Assembly (NCBI RefSeq): GCF_000022545.1
Contig: NC_012883.1
Coordinates: forward strand, 1-64,000
DNA length: 64,000 nt
Reading direction: 5' to 3'
Source of the DNA: Thermococcus sibiricus MM 739
GTDB lineage: Archaea > Methanobacteriota_B > Thermococci > Thermococcales > Thermococcaceae
A program made the position numbers and the translations under genes. Position 1 is the stretch's first letter; each line of letters opens with the position of its first letter. Of the stretch, positions 47,660 to 57,864 are shown piece after piece. The notes under the pieces were generated by a model. The model was not told the origin of the DNA and did no database searches. It worked only from the letters and a program-made list of their open reading frames with translations.

Positions 47660-48119
47660 TTAGATGACCTTTCCAAGAAAGTACTCGTGGAGTCTTGTAT
47701 CGTCAGTAAACTCTGGATGGAACTCGAATCTGATTAAGGTCCCTTGTTCTACGCTCACTACTCTGTCCCCCAAGCCATGCTATGGACTTTACCTTGTTGC
47801 TCAGCAGTTCAACAATTCTTGGAGTGCATATGAAGACGCCATTAAGTGGTTTAGAACTAAATGTCAGCTTCAATGCTGCCTCAAAACTGTCAACCTATCT
47901 CTCGTAAGCGTTTCTGTTGACCTTAATGTCAAGGAACTTTAGGATTTTTTGCTCCAGGGTGGCTCCTATTACCTCTTTGGAGAGGATTATCAAGCCGGCA
48001 CATGCTCCCATTATTGGAAATCCCTCTTTACCAAGCTTCTTAACTAACTCAAAGAGATCGTTTTTCTGCATTAGCCGAGATATGATTGTAACCTCCCCAC
48101 CCGCAATAATTGGGCACAA
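47660..48119 (-). pseudogene. pdxT: pyridoxal 5'-phosphate synthase glutaminase PdxT, broken
   Basis: The surviving part starts inside the protein near the PGGES loop (here AGGEV) and contains MGACAGLIILSKEVIGAT with the nucleophile Cys. A CAG to TAG change (codon at 47895-47897) stops the frame where YGRQVDSFEA is expected. After that the sequence still reads PdxT (VDSFEAALKL, FEFHPEFTDD) but a five-C run at 47767-47771 carries one extra base. About 45 N-terminal residues are missing. Functional PdxT feeds ammonia to PdxS for vitamin B6; pdxS is not in the window. Confidence 0.85.
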
Positions 48120-48200
48120 GGTTTTTAAGAGTTGGAGTTGATAGTGATAGTGTATCCAAAACCGGATAATTAAAAGTTTTACTACTTAGAGGTAAAAGTT

Positions 48201-49016
48201 ATGAACTTGCTTCAGCGCTCTCTTCAGGATCCAAAGGTGCTCTTGAGGCTCAATGCCTTTTTCTTGAGTTCCTTTGGGTGGATAGCCTTTGGGGTTCTGT
48301 ACGGAATCATTGGCCTCTGGAGTGTAGACTTGACACCACAGTTTCTCAAGCTCCCTCTCACGTCGAGGGATTTGGTCGTTGGCTTGGTGGAGTTCATTAA
48401 GGGTGTGCCGCCCATCCACACATTCTTCACCGTTGTGTATTATCTCGGCTTCGCTGGTTCCATAGCCCTTATGATTGCTTACCTCCTGCTGTATATGAGG
48501 GATCTAGAGGCGTCTGACCGGCTGCTTGCCCGATATCTGCTGGCGTATGCTGTTGCGGGCCTAGTATACCTGATAGCCCACATCCACGCCCCGCATATAG
48601 TCTACAACCTGCCCGGCTACACTTCCAGTAATACCCTCCTGACGAGGCAGGAATTCGTCCTCCCCTCCCTCCACAACACGTTCATTATGATAAACATAAT
48701 CACTCTGTGGAAATACAGGAACCGGCTCGGTGGAAAGGTTCTAATACTCACAAACAGCCTTATATCGTTCGCAACGGTGTTCCTGGGGCACCATTGGATC
48801 TACGATGTCATTGTCGGCTTTTTCCTCGGCATTGCAGTGTCAAAGGTCTCCTGGGAATGGAGCACAATGATATCCGAGGTCGTATACAAGTGGGAGGTTT
48901 CCTCGCTCCAGAGGATCACAGTCTTCAACCTCTTCCTCGTGGTTATAGTCCTGATAGTGGCGACCGATCCCGCCAGGGTCTTGGCCATCTTCAGGGGACT
49001 CCTCGGTGCTCCCTGA
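48201..49016 (+). CDS. PAP2-superfamily phosphatase/IPC-synthase-like membrane enzyme
   Basis: 271 residues with about six membrane helices. PAP2-type motifs LPSLHNTF (first His) and GHHWIYDVIVGFFLG (second His and Asp) are intact, while the first KxxxxxxRP motif is weak. Such enzymes hydrolyse or transfer phospholipid head groups at the membrane; the Aur1/inositol-phosphate-transferase branch is the closest in pattern. A TATA-like AATTAAAAG and GAGGTAAAAG precede the ATG. It shows no tie to the neighbouring purine genes. Confidence 0.75.
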   Translation: MNLLQRSLQDPKVLLRLNAFFLSSFGWIAFGVLYGIIGLWSVDLTPQFLKLPLTSRDLVVGLVEFIKGVPPIHTFFTVVYYLGFAGSIALMIAYLLLYMRDLEASDRLLARYLLAYAVAGLVYLIAHIHAPHIVYNLPGYTSSNTLLTRQEFVLPSLHNTFIMINIITLWKYRNRLGGKVLILTNSLISFATVFLGHHWIYDVIVGFFLGIAVSKVSWEWSTMISEVVYKWEVSSLQRITVFNLFLVVIVLIVATDPARVLAIFRGLLGAP

Positions 49017-49042
49017 GAAAAGCTTATAACCCCCTCGCTGGT

Positions 49043-49156
49043 CTTTATTTTCTCCAAAAATTCTGGTATAATTTTGTTAGGGTTCATTCTCAGTTTGGTG
49101 GGCCGCTTGCTGATATTACTGAATGGTTTCAGGAGGCGATGCCAAAGTTATCCTGA
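49043..49156 (+). mobile_element. IS6-family transposase C-terminal remnant
   Basis: The reading frame ends KFWYNFVRVHSQFGGPLADI and on to TEWFQEAMPKLS, which matches the tail of IS6/IS240-type DDE transposases as I know them from Pyrococcus elements. No start, catalytic DDE residues or inverted repeats are visible; the upstream PAP2 gene lies immediately before it, so only the 3' end of the element is left. Confidence 0.7.
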
Positions 49157-49219
49157 AAGTACCTAAAATAGGACAAATACCTTTTTAACATCTCATACTT
49201 TCAAATATGCTTGGTAAAA

Positions 49220-50370
49220 ATGAGGAAACAAACTTTAGGCATAACTTTACTCATAGCATCGGCATTCACAGGTACAATCGGCTTTAGATTGGCCACTCCA
49301 GCTGTGGCTTTTATACACGCGATGTATTGAACGCTTCAATGATTTCAATCTCATTAATTTCCATAGCTTTTGTACTCTCTCGAGCCTTTTCCTCTGTAAT
49401 TGGTGGGTCACTCCTCGAGAAAAAGAAGGAGTTGGTCTTTTTAGGGGCTTTAGCGATGTTTGGGAACGCATTCGTAATGCCCCTATACGCCCTAACGAAC
49501 TCTTGGGTGCAGGTTGTTGGAATTAAGCTTTTGAACGGCGTTTTAAACGGCCTCTCCTGGCCCATAGCTCAGTTTGTAATAGTCATATCTTCACCCAAAG
49601 AGCTCAAAGGAAGAGTAACCGCTTTATACTTCCTCTTTGGGAACTTTGCCGCGTTCCTCGGAAACTACACCTACGCCCTCACCATAGACTTGGGCATAAA
49701 AGCTCAAATGCTCTTGGCATCGCTGTCCTTCGTTGTAACCTCCCTGCTGATGCTCACAGCATATTATGTCCTCTATAAGTGGGTTGTGCCTAAAAGAACC
49801 CAAAATGCCTCTGCCCCATTTGATGCAAAGAAAATCTTAGCTTTAAGCGGACTTTTCTTCTTCACGATAGCCTTCTCTTCCGGCGACATAACATATGTCT
49901 ACGTTGCCGAAGCGTTGGGCATAGAAAAGGGTAACGCAGCTACACTCATTGGATTATCCTCGTTAATTGGTGCTCTCTTAGCATATGCTCCTTCATGGCT
50001 CGCCGATATTGGAAAAGAGGAGAGAGTGCTTAGATTTGCAGTGATTTTGGCAGCGCTTTCTCCAATTCTAGCCGCAATTAAAACTCCTTATACAGTATTC
50101 CCAGCTTTGGTCATGGCCTTATTTGCTATACACACATTTAGGCCTCTCGTAAGAAAGCTCTTGGCCATGAAGGCATCAAGAATCTCTGCATCCATTGGTG
50201 GGCTGAACGCTGTTTCAAACTTAGGGACTACCCTCGGTCAGCTCCTCTTTGGCTTCGCCTATGGAATCTTCGGAGATGTGAATATTGGAGAAATCTCGGT
50301 TAGGCTGTCCCTCCTAATCTTTGCTCCATTCTCGGTGCTTTTAATTTTGCTGGAAAGGAAAAAGGACTAA
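49220..50370 (+). pseudogene. MFS transporter with N-terminal frameshift
   Basis: ATG at 49220 encodes the first helix (MRKQTLGITLLIASAFTGTI). The frame breaks at a four-T run (49309-49312) where five would continue into DVLNASMISISLISIAFVLS and about ten further membrane helices. The joined protein would be near 384 residues with the typical MFS motif A-like VIGGSLLEKKK and a second bundle starting near ILALSGLFF. A TATA-like CTTTTTAAC is upstream at about 49180. The substrate is unknown. Its end overlaps nadC tail to tail by 4 bases. Confidence 0.8.
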
Positions 50371-51194
50371 TGAAGAATTTCCAAGCTGACATCAAAGTTC
50401 TTCACACTGTGAGTTAAAGCCCCGAGGCTTATAACGTCGATATCGAGCTTTGCATAATCCTGGATATTTTCTTCAGTTATGCCACCGCTCACTTCAATTT
50501 TGACTTTATCCCTGAGCCTGTCACGCTTTAAAGCTTCAAGGACTTCCTTGATTTGTCCTGGTGTCATGTTATCGAGCATTATTACATCAGCCCCTGCTTT
50601 GGCAGCTTTTAGTGCATCTTCTAGGCTTTCCACCTCGACCTCAACGATCTTATAAGCTGAAAAGGCTTTTGCCCGCTTAATGGCCTCTTCAAGCGGCACT
50701 AATGCCAAATGGTTATCTTTTATAAGTATGGCATCGCTTAAGCTGAATCTGTGGGGTTCACCATTTCCTATGAGTATTGCCTTCTTGTCTAAGGGCTTTA
50801 AGAGGGTTTTTCTTGTGCCTGCCACCCTGACTTTGGGGTTAACAGCCCTAACTTTTCCAACAAGCTTTCTAGTTTGGGTTGCTATGCCACTCATTCTTCC
50901 TATGATGTTTAGTGCTGTCCTTTCCACCAGCAAAATCTTTCTTGCATTGCCCTTGAGGTTTATAACTACAGTTCCCTTTTTCACTTCATCTCCGTCCTTA
51001 ACTTTAAGCTCAACTTTAACGCCGAAGTGCTCAAAGAGGGCTTTCGCTTCCTCCAAGCCCGCTATAACCCCATCCTGCTTTGCTAAAATTACAGCCTCTG
51101 CCTCCAAATCCTCGGGAATAACAGCTTCACTCGTGACATCACCGAAGGGAGTGTCTTCCTCTAGGAAGCGGAGGAGGTATGAAAGGGGAATCAT
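50367..51194 (-). CDS. nadC: nicotinate-nucleotide pyrophosphorylase (quinolinate phosphoribosyltransferase)
   Basis: 275 residues. It converts quinolinate and PRPP to nicotinate mononucleotide. Key segments are LVERTALNIIGRMSGIAT, RVAGTRKTLL (PRPP/quinolinate site) and IMLDNMTPGQIKEV, with SGGITEENIQDYA and VDVISLGALTHS near the end. GGTGGTGATGAAAA precedes the ATG. It is the last gene of nadB-nadA-nadC, though AT-rich sequence before it could carry a second promoter. Confidence 0.96.
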   Translation of the reverse strand: MIPLSYLLRFLEEDTPFGDVTSEAVIPEDLEAEAVILAKQDGVIAGLEEAKALFEHFGVKVELKVKDGDEVKKGTVVINLKGNARKILLVERTALNIIGRMSGIATQTRKLVGKVRAVNPKVRVAGTRKTLLKPLDKKAILIGNGEPHRFSLSDAILIKDNHLALVPLEEAIKRAKAFSAYKIVEVEVESLEDALKAAKAGADVIMLDNMTPGQIKEVLEALKRDRLRDKVKIEVSGGITEENIQDYAKLDIDVISLGALTHSVKNFDVSLEILH

Positions 51195-51258
51195 TTTTCA
51201 TCACCACCTTGTTCAGTTAAGAGGTAAAGAAAGTAGAAAAGTTTATCTCCTTATTTAA

Positions 51259-52161
51259 TTACCTGCTCATCTCCAACATTCTCTCGATGGCCTTTCTAGC
51301 CCTGTGTGCTATTTCTTCTGGTACATCAACTTCATATTTCTCATCTCTAAGGGCCTCGTAGAGGTGTTTGAGTGTAATTGATTTCATTCCAATGCAGAAG
51401 GCATCCTCAATTGCAGGATAGAACTTTTTGTCTGGATAGAGCTTTTGCAACCTATAAACCATTTCCTTTTCAGTGAAGACAACCCACTCATCATGCTGAC
51501 AGGCGTTTCTAACCATTCCGCCAGTTGAGACTATTAAATCGGCTTTCTCTTGAACCTCTGGGTTGCACTCGGGGTGAACCATTAACTTTGCATTGGGATA
51601 GAGCCCCCTTGCTCTCTCAACGTCCTTAAGGGTGAACTTCCTGTGAACATAGCAATGGCCCCCTTCTGGGATTGGGATAATCCTTTTTCCAGTCCGATTT
51701 GCAACATAATAGGCGAGATTGTTATCTGGGCCGAAAATTATTGTCTCAGCATCGAGTTTTGCAATGATTTTCTCGGCATTTGCTGATGTAACAGTCACGT
51801 CTGCATAAGCTTTGCTTTCGGCGGTCGTGTTTACATAAAGCACAACGGGAGCATTTGGATGTTTCTTTTTGGCTTCGAGGATGTGATCAACTTTAAGCAT
51901 GTTTGCCATTGCGCATGTGGCTCTCTTAGTTGGAAGAAGAACTTTCTTTTCGGGGTTTAAGATTTTAGCAGTTTCGGCCATAAAATCAACGCCAGCAAAG
52001 ACTATAATATCCGCATCCACATTTACAGCCTTTCTAGCCAATTCAAGACTATCCCCTAAAAAGTCGGCTATATCTTGTATCTCAGGTAGCTGATAATTGT
52101 GAGCCAATATTATTGCATTCTTTTCCTCTTTAAGTCTCATGATCTCTTCAACTAAATTCAT
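51259..52161 (-). CDS. nadA: quinolinate synthase
   Basis: 300 residues. It condenses iminoaspartate with dihydroxyacetone phosphate at a [4Fe-4S] cluster. The three cluster cysteines fit [15 protein letters not shown] and [28 protein letters not shown] and [10 protein letters not shown] are standard NadA motifs. The gene starts just after the nadB stop (one base between), so the two are translated as a unit. Confidence 0.97.
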   Translation of the reverse strand: MNLVEEIMRLKEEKNAIILAHNYQLPEIQDIADFLGDSLELARKAVNVDADIIVFAGVDFMAETAKILNPEKKVLLPTKRATCAMANMLKVDHILEAKKKHPNAPVVLYVNTTAESKAYADVTVTSANAEKIIAKLDAETIIFGPDNNLAYYVANRTGKRIIPIPEGGHCYVHRKFTLKDVERARGLYPNAKLMVHPECNPEVQEKADLIVSTGGMVRNACQHDEWVVFTEKEMVYRLQKLYPDKKFYPAIEDAFCIGMKSITLKHLYEALRDEKYEVDVPEEIAHRARKAIERMLEMSR

Positions 52162-52162
52162 G

Positions 52163-53548
52163 TTAACACCTCCAAAAGCTGGGGGTTTTAAACTCCTCTC
52201 TTGTGAATGGAAAATCTACTCTATAGTGCACACCTCTACTCTCTTCTCTCCATAAGGCACTCTTTAGAATGCCTTCTGCGAGGCATTTAATTCTCTTATC
52301 TGCTTCAATGTTTTTAAGCTTTTTAATACCCTCTTTGAGTTTTTCTCCACTTCTTACAATTCCCGCATGTTTCCAAAGCACTTCTCTAATCTGCTCTACA
52401 TCCCCGGCTTCTTGACTAGTATTTAGTGGCTCTATATTTTCTCTGAGTTTTGGTCTCTCTCTAAAAATGGTCCTTGAAACTTCAAGCCCGCTTACAATGC
52501 ACTCTAAGAGTGAATTACTTGCCAACCTGTTCGCTCCATGAAATCCATTATCGGCCGCTTCTCCAATGGCATACAAGTTTTCGACGTTGGTTCTGTAATA
52601 AGTGTCAACACTTAGGCCCCCGATTGAGTAGTGAGCTATTGGAGAGATTGGTATCATATCTCTTTTCGGGTTTATGTTCTCTTGTTTGAGAAAGGCATAT
52701 ATCTGAGGAAATCTCGATTTGAAATCCTCTATATCAGTGGCATCTAAATAGACCTCTTTCCCCTCTTGGGTTTGCATATAAATGGCCCTTGCAACGATAT
52801 CCCTTGGCTCAAGTTCGTTGATAAACCTCTCACCATCCGAGTTGATTAACTTCGCCCCTGCTCCTCTTACTGCTTCACTTATGAGTTTTATTCCATTTTT
52901 TCCTATGAATCCAGTGGGATGGAACTGAACAAATTCTAAATCTCTCGCCAGTGCTCCCTTCATAACGGTATCTCCAATCAGTGTGCCCAAGTTAAGAGGG
53001 GAACCAGCTGTGTATTTGAATAATGCTGTATAACCCCCGGTTGCCAAAACTGTGGCATCAAATTTTAAGAACTCCCCATCGAGAAACACACCATAACACT
53101 TTTTATTTTTGATAGCCACTGATTCTGCAAGTCCTTTGATGAATTGAACGCCCAATTCTTTGGCTCTCATATAGAGTAGCTTTATTATATGTTTTCCGGT
53201 TTCGTTTTTAATTGTGAAAACCCTTGGAAAACTATGCCCCCCTTCAATTTCGTTTCCCTCAAATTCTAACCCAAGTGAAAGCAAAAAATCATAGGCCTCG
53301 CTCGATTTTGAAATGACACTCCAGACAGTTTCTTCGTTATTTAAATGCCTACCAGCGTTAATTGTGTCCAGAACATGTTTTCTTATAGAGTCCTCATCTA
53401 GGATTGGAAAAGCTATTCCTGCTTGGGCCAAGTAAGAGTTCGTCTTTTTTATGGTGTCTCCGACAATATAAACCTCGTTTCCCTTTTTTGCAAGAGATAT
53501 GGCCGCTGTTAATCCTGCTGTTCCATTTCCGATTATTCCTACCTTCAA
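52163..53548 (-). CDS. nadB: L-aspartate oxidase
   Basis: 461 residues. FAD enzyme that makes iminoaspartate for NadA. It begins at a TTG at 53548 (GGGGAGGG immediately upstream) with the FAD loop [28 protein letters not shown] and the fumarate-reductase-like [11 protein letters not shown] follow, then [18 protein letters not shown] perfect palindrome overlaps the expected transcription start. It is the first gene of nadBAC and therefore the likely control point. Confidence 0.94.
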   Translation of the reverse strand: MKVGIIGNGTAGLTAAISLAKKGNEVYIVGDTIKKTNSYLAQAGIAFPILDEDSIRKHVLDTINAGRHLNNEETVWSVISKSSEAYDFLLSLGLEFEGNEIEGGHSFPRVFTIKNETGKHIIKLLYMRAKELGVQFIKGLAESVAIKNKKCYGVFLDGEFLKFDATVLATGGYTALFKYTAGSPLNLGTLIGDTVMKGALARDLEFVQFHPTGFIGKNGIKLISEAVRGAGAKLINSDGERFINELEPRDIVARAIYMQTQEGKEVYLDATDIEDFKSRFPQIYAFLKQENINPKRDMIPISPIAHYSIGGLSVDTYYRTNVENLYAIGEAADNGFHGANRLASNSLLECIVSGLEVSRTIFRERPKLRENIEPLNTSQEAGDVEQIREVLWKHAGIVRSGEKLKEGIKKLKNIEADKRIKCLAEGILKSALWREESRGVHYRVDFPFTREEFKTPSFWRC

Positions 53549-53555
53549 GACCCTC

Positions 53556-53573
53556 CCCGAACATTTGTTCGGG
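53556..53573 (-). promoter_or_regulatory. NAD-operon palindrome
   Basis: CCCGAACA-TT-TGTTCGGG is an exact inverted repeat with 8-bp arms, 8 bases upstream of the nadB start codon and about 10 bases after a TATA-like TTTTAAAAC. It is positioned as an operator for NAD-linked repression. It is GC-rich in an AT-rich region. Confidence 0.6.
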
Positions 53574-53647
53574 AGACTGTTTTAAAACTTTTTGTTGAAT
53601 GCAGTCTAAAAATCCGTAAAATAGGGAGTATAAAATTTAAAAAAGTC

Positions 53648-55789
53648 TCACTCTCCTAGAATACTAGGAAGTGAGTTGTAAAGTGCTTTAACCTGCCTTA
53701 AGTCTGAATTTATGACCTCTTTGTTTTCATGCTTGAATATGAGCATTTCTTCTGCTACCCTTCCAATAACGGCGAACTCATCAAAGATGGCCTTGATCTT
53801 TTCAAGGTTCTTTTCTTCAAAGCTTATCAAAAAGCGGCCATGACTTTCTGAAAAGAGCACCTCTAGAGGAGAAAGCCCGCCCTCTGCTGGAACCTTCTCT
53901 ATGTCCACTTCGAATCCCTTATTCCCTGAAATTGCCATTTCTATAAGTGCAATGGCCAGTCCTCCTTTACTTACATCATGAACAGCTTTGACAAGCTTGA
54001 GCTCGATTGCTTTCAAAATACCTTCAACATTTTGTTTCTCCCTTTCAAGGTCGACTCTCGGGGCAATCCCCTTGTTAATGCCAAAAATTCTGTAAAGCTC
54101 ACTTCCTCCAAGCTCTTTTTTAGTGGTTCCCACTACCGCTATTAAATCGCCTTTGTCTTTGAAGTCCATTGTTGTAATGTTTTCAAGCTTCACTTTTCCG
54201 AGACCAGCAACAACTGGTGTTGGTTTTATGGGTTTTTTTCCTACCTCATTGTAGAAACTAACGTTCCCACTGACATAGGCTAGACCAAAAGCTTTCGCTG
54301 CATCAGCCAATCCTTTAATGGTTTCTATGAAGCTCCAGTAAACTTCGGGCCTTTCAGGTGAGGCAAAGTTAAGGTTGTCTACGAGTGCTAGGGGCCTTGC
54401 TCCAACACTAGCGAGGTTTCTTACCACCTCAGCAACAGCGCTCATTGCTCCGTGATATGGATTTAAGTGAGAATAGGAGGGATTTCCATCGCTCACGAAG
54501 GCCAAACCATGTTCATCGTTTATCTTGAGAACTGTTGCATCAAGGCCAGGTTTTAAGACCGTCCTCCCTTGAACTTCATGGTCATACTGTTGCCATATCC
54601 ATGCTTTGCTTACTATGTTCGGGCTTGAGAGAACCTCAAGGAGGGCCTCTTCAATGCTGATTTCTGGTGTTTGTACATCCTTTTCAATATCATATGATTT
54701 AGCTTCCCACTCTATTATGGGAACGTCTGCCAGGAGATCTATAGGAAGGTCTGCTATTTTTTCGTCATTCCAGTAAACAATGTATCGAGGTTCTTCTATG
54801 GTTTCACCTACTACAGTCCATTCAAGATCATATTTCTCAAAGATTTTTGTGATTTCATTTAAGTCCTCCTTTCTAACGGCAAAAAGCATTCTTTCTTGGC
54901 TTTCTGAAATCATGATTTCCATAGGATTCATGTTCGGCTCTCTTTGGGGTACTCTGTCTGCATAGATTACTGCACCAAAGCCCTTCTTTCCAGCCATTTC
55001 CGACGAAGCACACGTTAAACCACCACCGCCGAGATCTTTAAGAGCTTTTACCTTACCTGTGTGCACTGCTTCAAGAGTTGCTTCAATCAACAGCTTCTCC
55101 GTAAAGGGGTCGGGAATTTGCACCGCAGAACGGTCTTCCTCTTCCGCATTCTCGCTTAGCTCTTCGCTCGCAAATGTAACTCCATGAATTCCATCTCTTC
55201 CTGTTTTGTTTCCCACCAAAACCAAAAGCAGACCGCTCTCCTCAACATAACTGTGCACAAGCTCTTCAGGCCTCATTAAACCAATGCATGCCACATTCAC
55301 AAGTGTGTAGTTGTCAAGGCTTTCATCAAATTCCGTTTCCCCTCCAACTGTTGGGACACCTATTCTGTTCCCATAATCAGCTATTCCCTTAACAACATAC
55401 TCAAAGAGATAGCGGTTGCGCTCTTTCCCAAGGGGCCCGAAGCGTATGGGGTCGAGCAGAGCTATTGGTCTTGCCCCCATACAGAGGATATCTCTTACGA
55501 TTCCGCCAACTCCAGTGGCCGCTCCACCGTAGGGCTCAACAGCTGAGGGATGATTGTGACTCTCTATTCCAACGACTATTGCGGTGTTATCATCAAACTT
55601 CACAACACCCGCATCTTCTCCTGGGCCCAAAATAACGTGCTCATTTTCTGTCGGCAAAAGCTTGAGCCATTTTCTGCTTGATTTATAGGAAGCATGCTCG
55701 CTCCACATGACCTCAAGCATGGCCTTTTCAACTTCGTTCGGTTCCCTGCCAAGCCTCTCTTTTATTAGCTTTTCCTCGTGAGGAAACAT
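53648..55789 (-). CDS. purL: phosphoribosylformylglycinamidine synthase, large subunit
   Basis: 713 residues, the small (PurL-only) type that pairs with PurQ and PurS. It forms FGAM from FGAR. The N-terminal loop [18 protein letters not shown] and [19 protein letters not shown] (ATP site) lead the first half, and [16 protein letters not shown] with SGNVSFYNE marks the second. GGAGGTGATT is an excellent ribosome site. The last gene of purD-purP2-purS-purQ-purL, transcribed from the 59 kb side. Confidence 0.97.
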   Translation of the reverse strand: MFPHEEKLIKERLGREPNEVEKAMLEVMWSEHASYKSSRKWLKLLPTENEHVILGPGEDAGVVKFDDNTAIVVGIESHNHPSAVEPYGGAATGVGGIVRDILCMGARPIALLDPIRFGPLGKERNRYLFEYVVKGIADYGNRIGVPTVGGETEFDESLDNYTLVNVACIGLMRPEELVHSYVEESGLLLVLVGNKTGRDGIHGVTFASEELSENAEEEDRSAVQIPDPFTEKLLIEATLEAVHTGKVKALKDLGGGGLTCASSEMAGKKGFGAVIYADRVPQREPNMNPMEIMISESQERMLFAVRKEDLNEITKIFEKYDLEWTVVGETIEEPRYIVYWNDEKIADLPIDLLADVPIIEWEAKSYDIEKDVQTPEISIEEALLEVLSSPNIVSKAWIWQQYDHEVQGRTVLKPGLDATVLKINDEHGLAFVSDGNPSYSHLNPYHGAMSAVAEVVRNLASVGARPLALVDNLNFASPERPEVYWSFIETIKGLADAAKAFGLAYVSGNVSFYNEVGKKPIKPTPVVAGLGKVKLENITTMDFKDKGDLIAVVGTTKKELGGSELYRIFGINKGIAPRVDLEREKQNVEGILKAIELKLVKAVHDVSKGGLAIALIEMAISGNKGFEVDIEKVPAEGGLSPLEVLFSESHGRFLISFEEKNLEKIKAIFDEFAVIGRVAEEMLIFKHENKEVINSDLRQVKALYNSLPSILGE

Positions 55790-55794
55790 GAGAA

Positions 55795-56463
55795 TCACCT
55801 CCTAACGTATTCTACCATTGACTTGAACACCTTTAATCCATCCTCGCTCCCGAGCCATTTGTCGCTCGCTCTCTCTGGATGGGGCATCATGCCGAGAACG
55901 TTCCCCTTTTCATTGCTTATTCCGGCGATGTTCAAGATAGAACCATTTGGATTTGCATCTTCCGTTATCTTTCCTTTTTCATCGCTGTACTGGAAGACAA
56001 TTCTAACTTTCGGAGAATCGGTATAGTAATTCCCTTCAGCATGGGCTATTGGCATTCTAATGACTTCTCCTTCTTCATAGAATTTGGTAAACGCTGTTTG
56101 GGTATCGTTAACTCTAAGGTAAACCCACTTGCATAGAAACCTTGGAACCTTGTTTGGTCTTAATGCTCCGGGCAAAAGGCCGCTTTCGGTTAAGATTTGA
56201 AATCCGTTGCAAATTCCTAAAATTGGTTTGTCCTCACTGGCGAGAGCTTTAACTTCCTCCATTATCTCTGCCCTCGCGCTTATTGCTCCGGCTCTCAAAT
56301 AATCTGCATAGCTAAAGCCTCCTGGCAAAACCACGCCGTCAAAGTCTTTGAGGGATGACTTATACCAGACCCTCTCCGCTTTTCCACCGGCTTTTTTAAT
56401 TGCTTCAACGGTCTCAAAGTCGCAGTTTGTCCCTGGGAATACTATAACGGCAAACTTGGGCAT
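55795..56463 (-). CDS. purQ: phosphoribosylformylglycinamidine synthase, glutaminase subunit
   Basis: 222 residues. Class I GATase that gives ammonia to Pur[21 protein letters not shown] is the typical start and GICNGFQ holds the nucleophile Cys. The catalytic His/Glu lie in [10 protein letters not shown] or MMPHPERA. The ATG at 56463 follows AGGTGAG, with the purS stop at 56465 just upstream. Operon order is purS-purQ-purL. Confidence 0.96.
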   Translation of the reverse strand: MPKFAVIVFPGTNCDFETVEAIKKAGGKAERVWYKSSLKDFDGVVLPGGFSYADYLRAGAISARAEIMEEVKALASEDKPILGICNGFQILTESGLLPGALRPNKVPRFLCKWVYLRVNDTQTAFTKFYEEGEVIRMPIAHAEGNYYTDSPKVRIVFQYSDEKGKITEDANPNGSILNIAGISNEKGNVLGMMPHPERASDKWLGSEDGLKVFKSMVEYVRR

Positions 56464-56464
56464 C

Positions 56465-56710
56465 TCACTCACCTAAGCGTTCTATCTCATAAGAATATGT
56501 ATGTATGACAGGGTTCGCGAGCAAACGACGACACATCTCTTCTACGTCTTTTTCAGGATTTTCACTTTCAAAAGTGAGTTCAAAGTACTTTGGAACCTTC
56601 AACTCACCAATTTTATAGCCCAAATTTTTGAGTGCCTTTCCAATAACTCTCCCTTCAGGATCGTTCAATCCTTCCTTTAGATGGACAATAATTTTTGCCT
56701 TATATTTCAT
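56465..56710 (-). CDS. purS: phosphoribosylformylglycinamidine synthase, PurS subunit
   Basis: 81 residues from the ATG at 56710 (GAGGTGATGACC upstream). [20 protein letters not shown] and [18 protein letters not shown] are standard PurS blocks. It bridges PurL and PurQ and helps ammonia transfer. A longer upstream frame overlapping purP2 is not used. It lies 10 bases after the purP2 stop. Confidence 0.94.
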   Translation of the reverse strand: MKYKAKIIVHLKEGLNDPEGRVIGKALKNLGYKIGELKVPKYFELTFESENPEKDVEEMCRRLLANPVIHTYSYEIERLGE

Positions 56711-56720
56711 GGTCATCACC

Positions 56721-57863
56721 TCATGTAACAACCTTTTCAAGCTCACCCAGCTCGATTGCTCTCTTAATTTCAAGCGCAATCCTCCTTCCAGTGCTCATCT
56801 GTTTCCTCCAGAGAGCGTTTCCATAGGGGTGGCCCATTGCCATGTGAATGTTTGTTCCTCCTCCGGTTCTTGGAGCAACATCATAGATATAGAAGTTCAA
56901 ATCCTTATCAACGGTCGTTTGAAGCGTGAAGGGCCCAATAACACCGGGTGAGTAGTACTTCTTTGTAGCCTCTACGTAGCGCTCGGCCATATCGAAGACT
57001 TTCTCCAGGAGGGACTCTCTAAGAGTGGAACTTGCATGACCACAAACAGTGTACTCAGGTTCAAACTGATGCTCGGGCAAAGTCAGCTGCTGTGGAGCTG
57101 GCAATCTAACATGGCCATCCAAACTTGTCTCAAAGCGCCAGTCTATTCCAAGGAGCTCAATATCCCCATCTATCGGCGAATAGAAGAAGTCAAAGTTGAA
57201 TACCGGTCCTATAATATAGCGTTCAATCCTTGCTTTGTTCAAATCTTCCTCAGTGATTACGCCGAGTTTCATAAGCCTTTCAGCCTTCTCTTTAAACTCT
57301 TTGTAGCTTGCAGCAGTGAAGAAACCTCTCTCGAGCCTCTTCTTTGCGTGAGGGAGCTTAACAATCACAAGGCCAACGTCATCAATTTCTTCCGGCTTAA
57401 CAGGCTCGGGATAGGGAAGTCCGGCTTTTTCCAAAAGCCAGTAGTAGCTTTTTTCTTCGCTCCTCTCCTCGCTCCTTAATAGGTTCCTGCTTCCAAAGAG
57501 CGGCACCAGAAATTCGTTTTCAACTTTATCAATGCCTGTATAAACCACGAAGGAGCGGTTCGGGATAAAGATGACGTTTTTCTTCCTCAGTTCCTCTTGA
57601 ATCTCAATGATTTGGGCGAACTTCTCCAAAACTATTACCTCATCAATAAATCCCTTTGCTAAGCCATCTTTTGTTGTTTTTTGCTTAAAATACTCAGCAT
57701 ATGTCCTGTGTCTTCCCTTTTGGGAAACAATAATAGTTTTGAAGCCTTCGACCTTGGCTCCATCTGCTATGTCAAGGGCAGAGTGGCTCCCAATCGCCCC
57801 AATAATTATGTTCTCTTTATCATAATTCTTCAAAACTTCCAGGATCTGCTCTCTTTCAATCAT
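56721..57863 (-). CDS. PurP paralogue (ATP-grasp)
   Basis: 380 residues from the ATG at 57863, with AGGTGAGTG upstream. It has the PurP-like GAIGSHSALDIADGAKVEGF, FIPNRSFVVYTG and VVKL/VIVKLPHAKKRLERGF segments, and the ATP-grasp YDVAPRTGGGTNIHMAMGHP. It is placed between purD and purS in the IMP operon, so a purine role is likely. It differs from the 46.6 kb copy by a longer N-terminus and a loop around residue 80. Two PurP clades are known in archaea; some members form non-FAICAR functions, so the reaction is inferred. Confidence 0.87.
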   Translation of the reverse strand: MIEREQILEVLKNYDKENIIIGAIGSHSALDIADGAKVEGFKTIIVSQKGRHRTYAEYFKQKTTKDGLAKGFIDEVIVLEKFAQIIEIQEELRKKNVIFIPNRSFVVYTGIDKVENEFLVPLFGSRNLLRSEERSEEKSYYWLLEKAGLPYPEPVKPEEIDDVGLVIVKLPHAKKRLERGFFTAASYKEFKEKAERLMKLGVITEEDLNKARIERYIIGPVFNFDFFYSPIDGDIELLGIDWRFETSLDGHVRLPAPQQLTLPEHQFEPEYTVCGHASSTLRESLLEKVFDMAERYVEATKKYYSPGVIGPFTLQTTVDKDLNFYIYDVAPRTGGGTNIHMAMGHPYGNALWRKQMSTGRRIALEIKRAIELGELEKVVT

Positions 57864-57864
57864 T

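Noticed and set aside
48707-49156. Plus-strand frame that begins inside the PAP2 gene and ends with the IS6 tail
   Set aside because: Its first two thirds are out of frame with PAP2. Only the last 37 codons are transposase-like, so it is not one gene.
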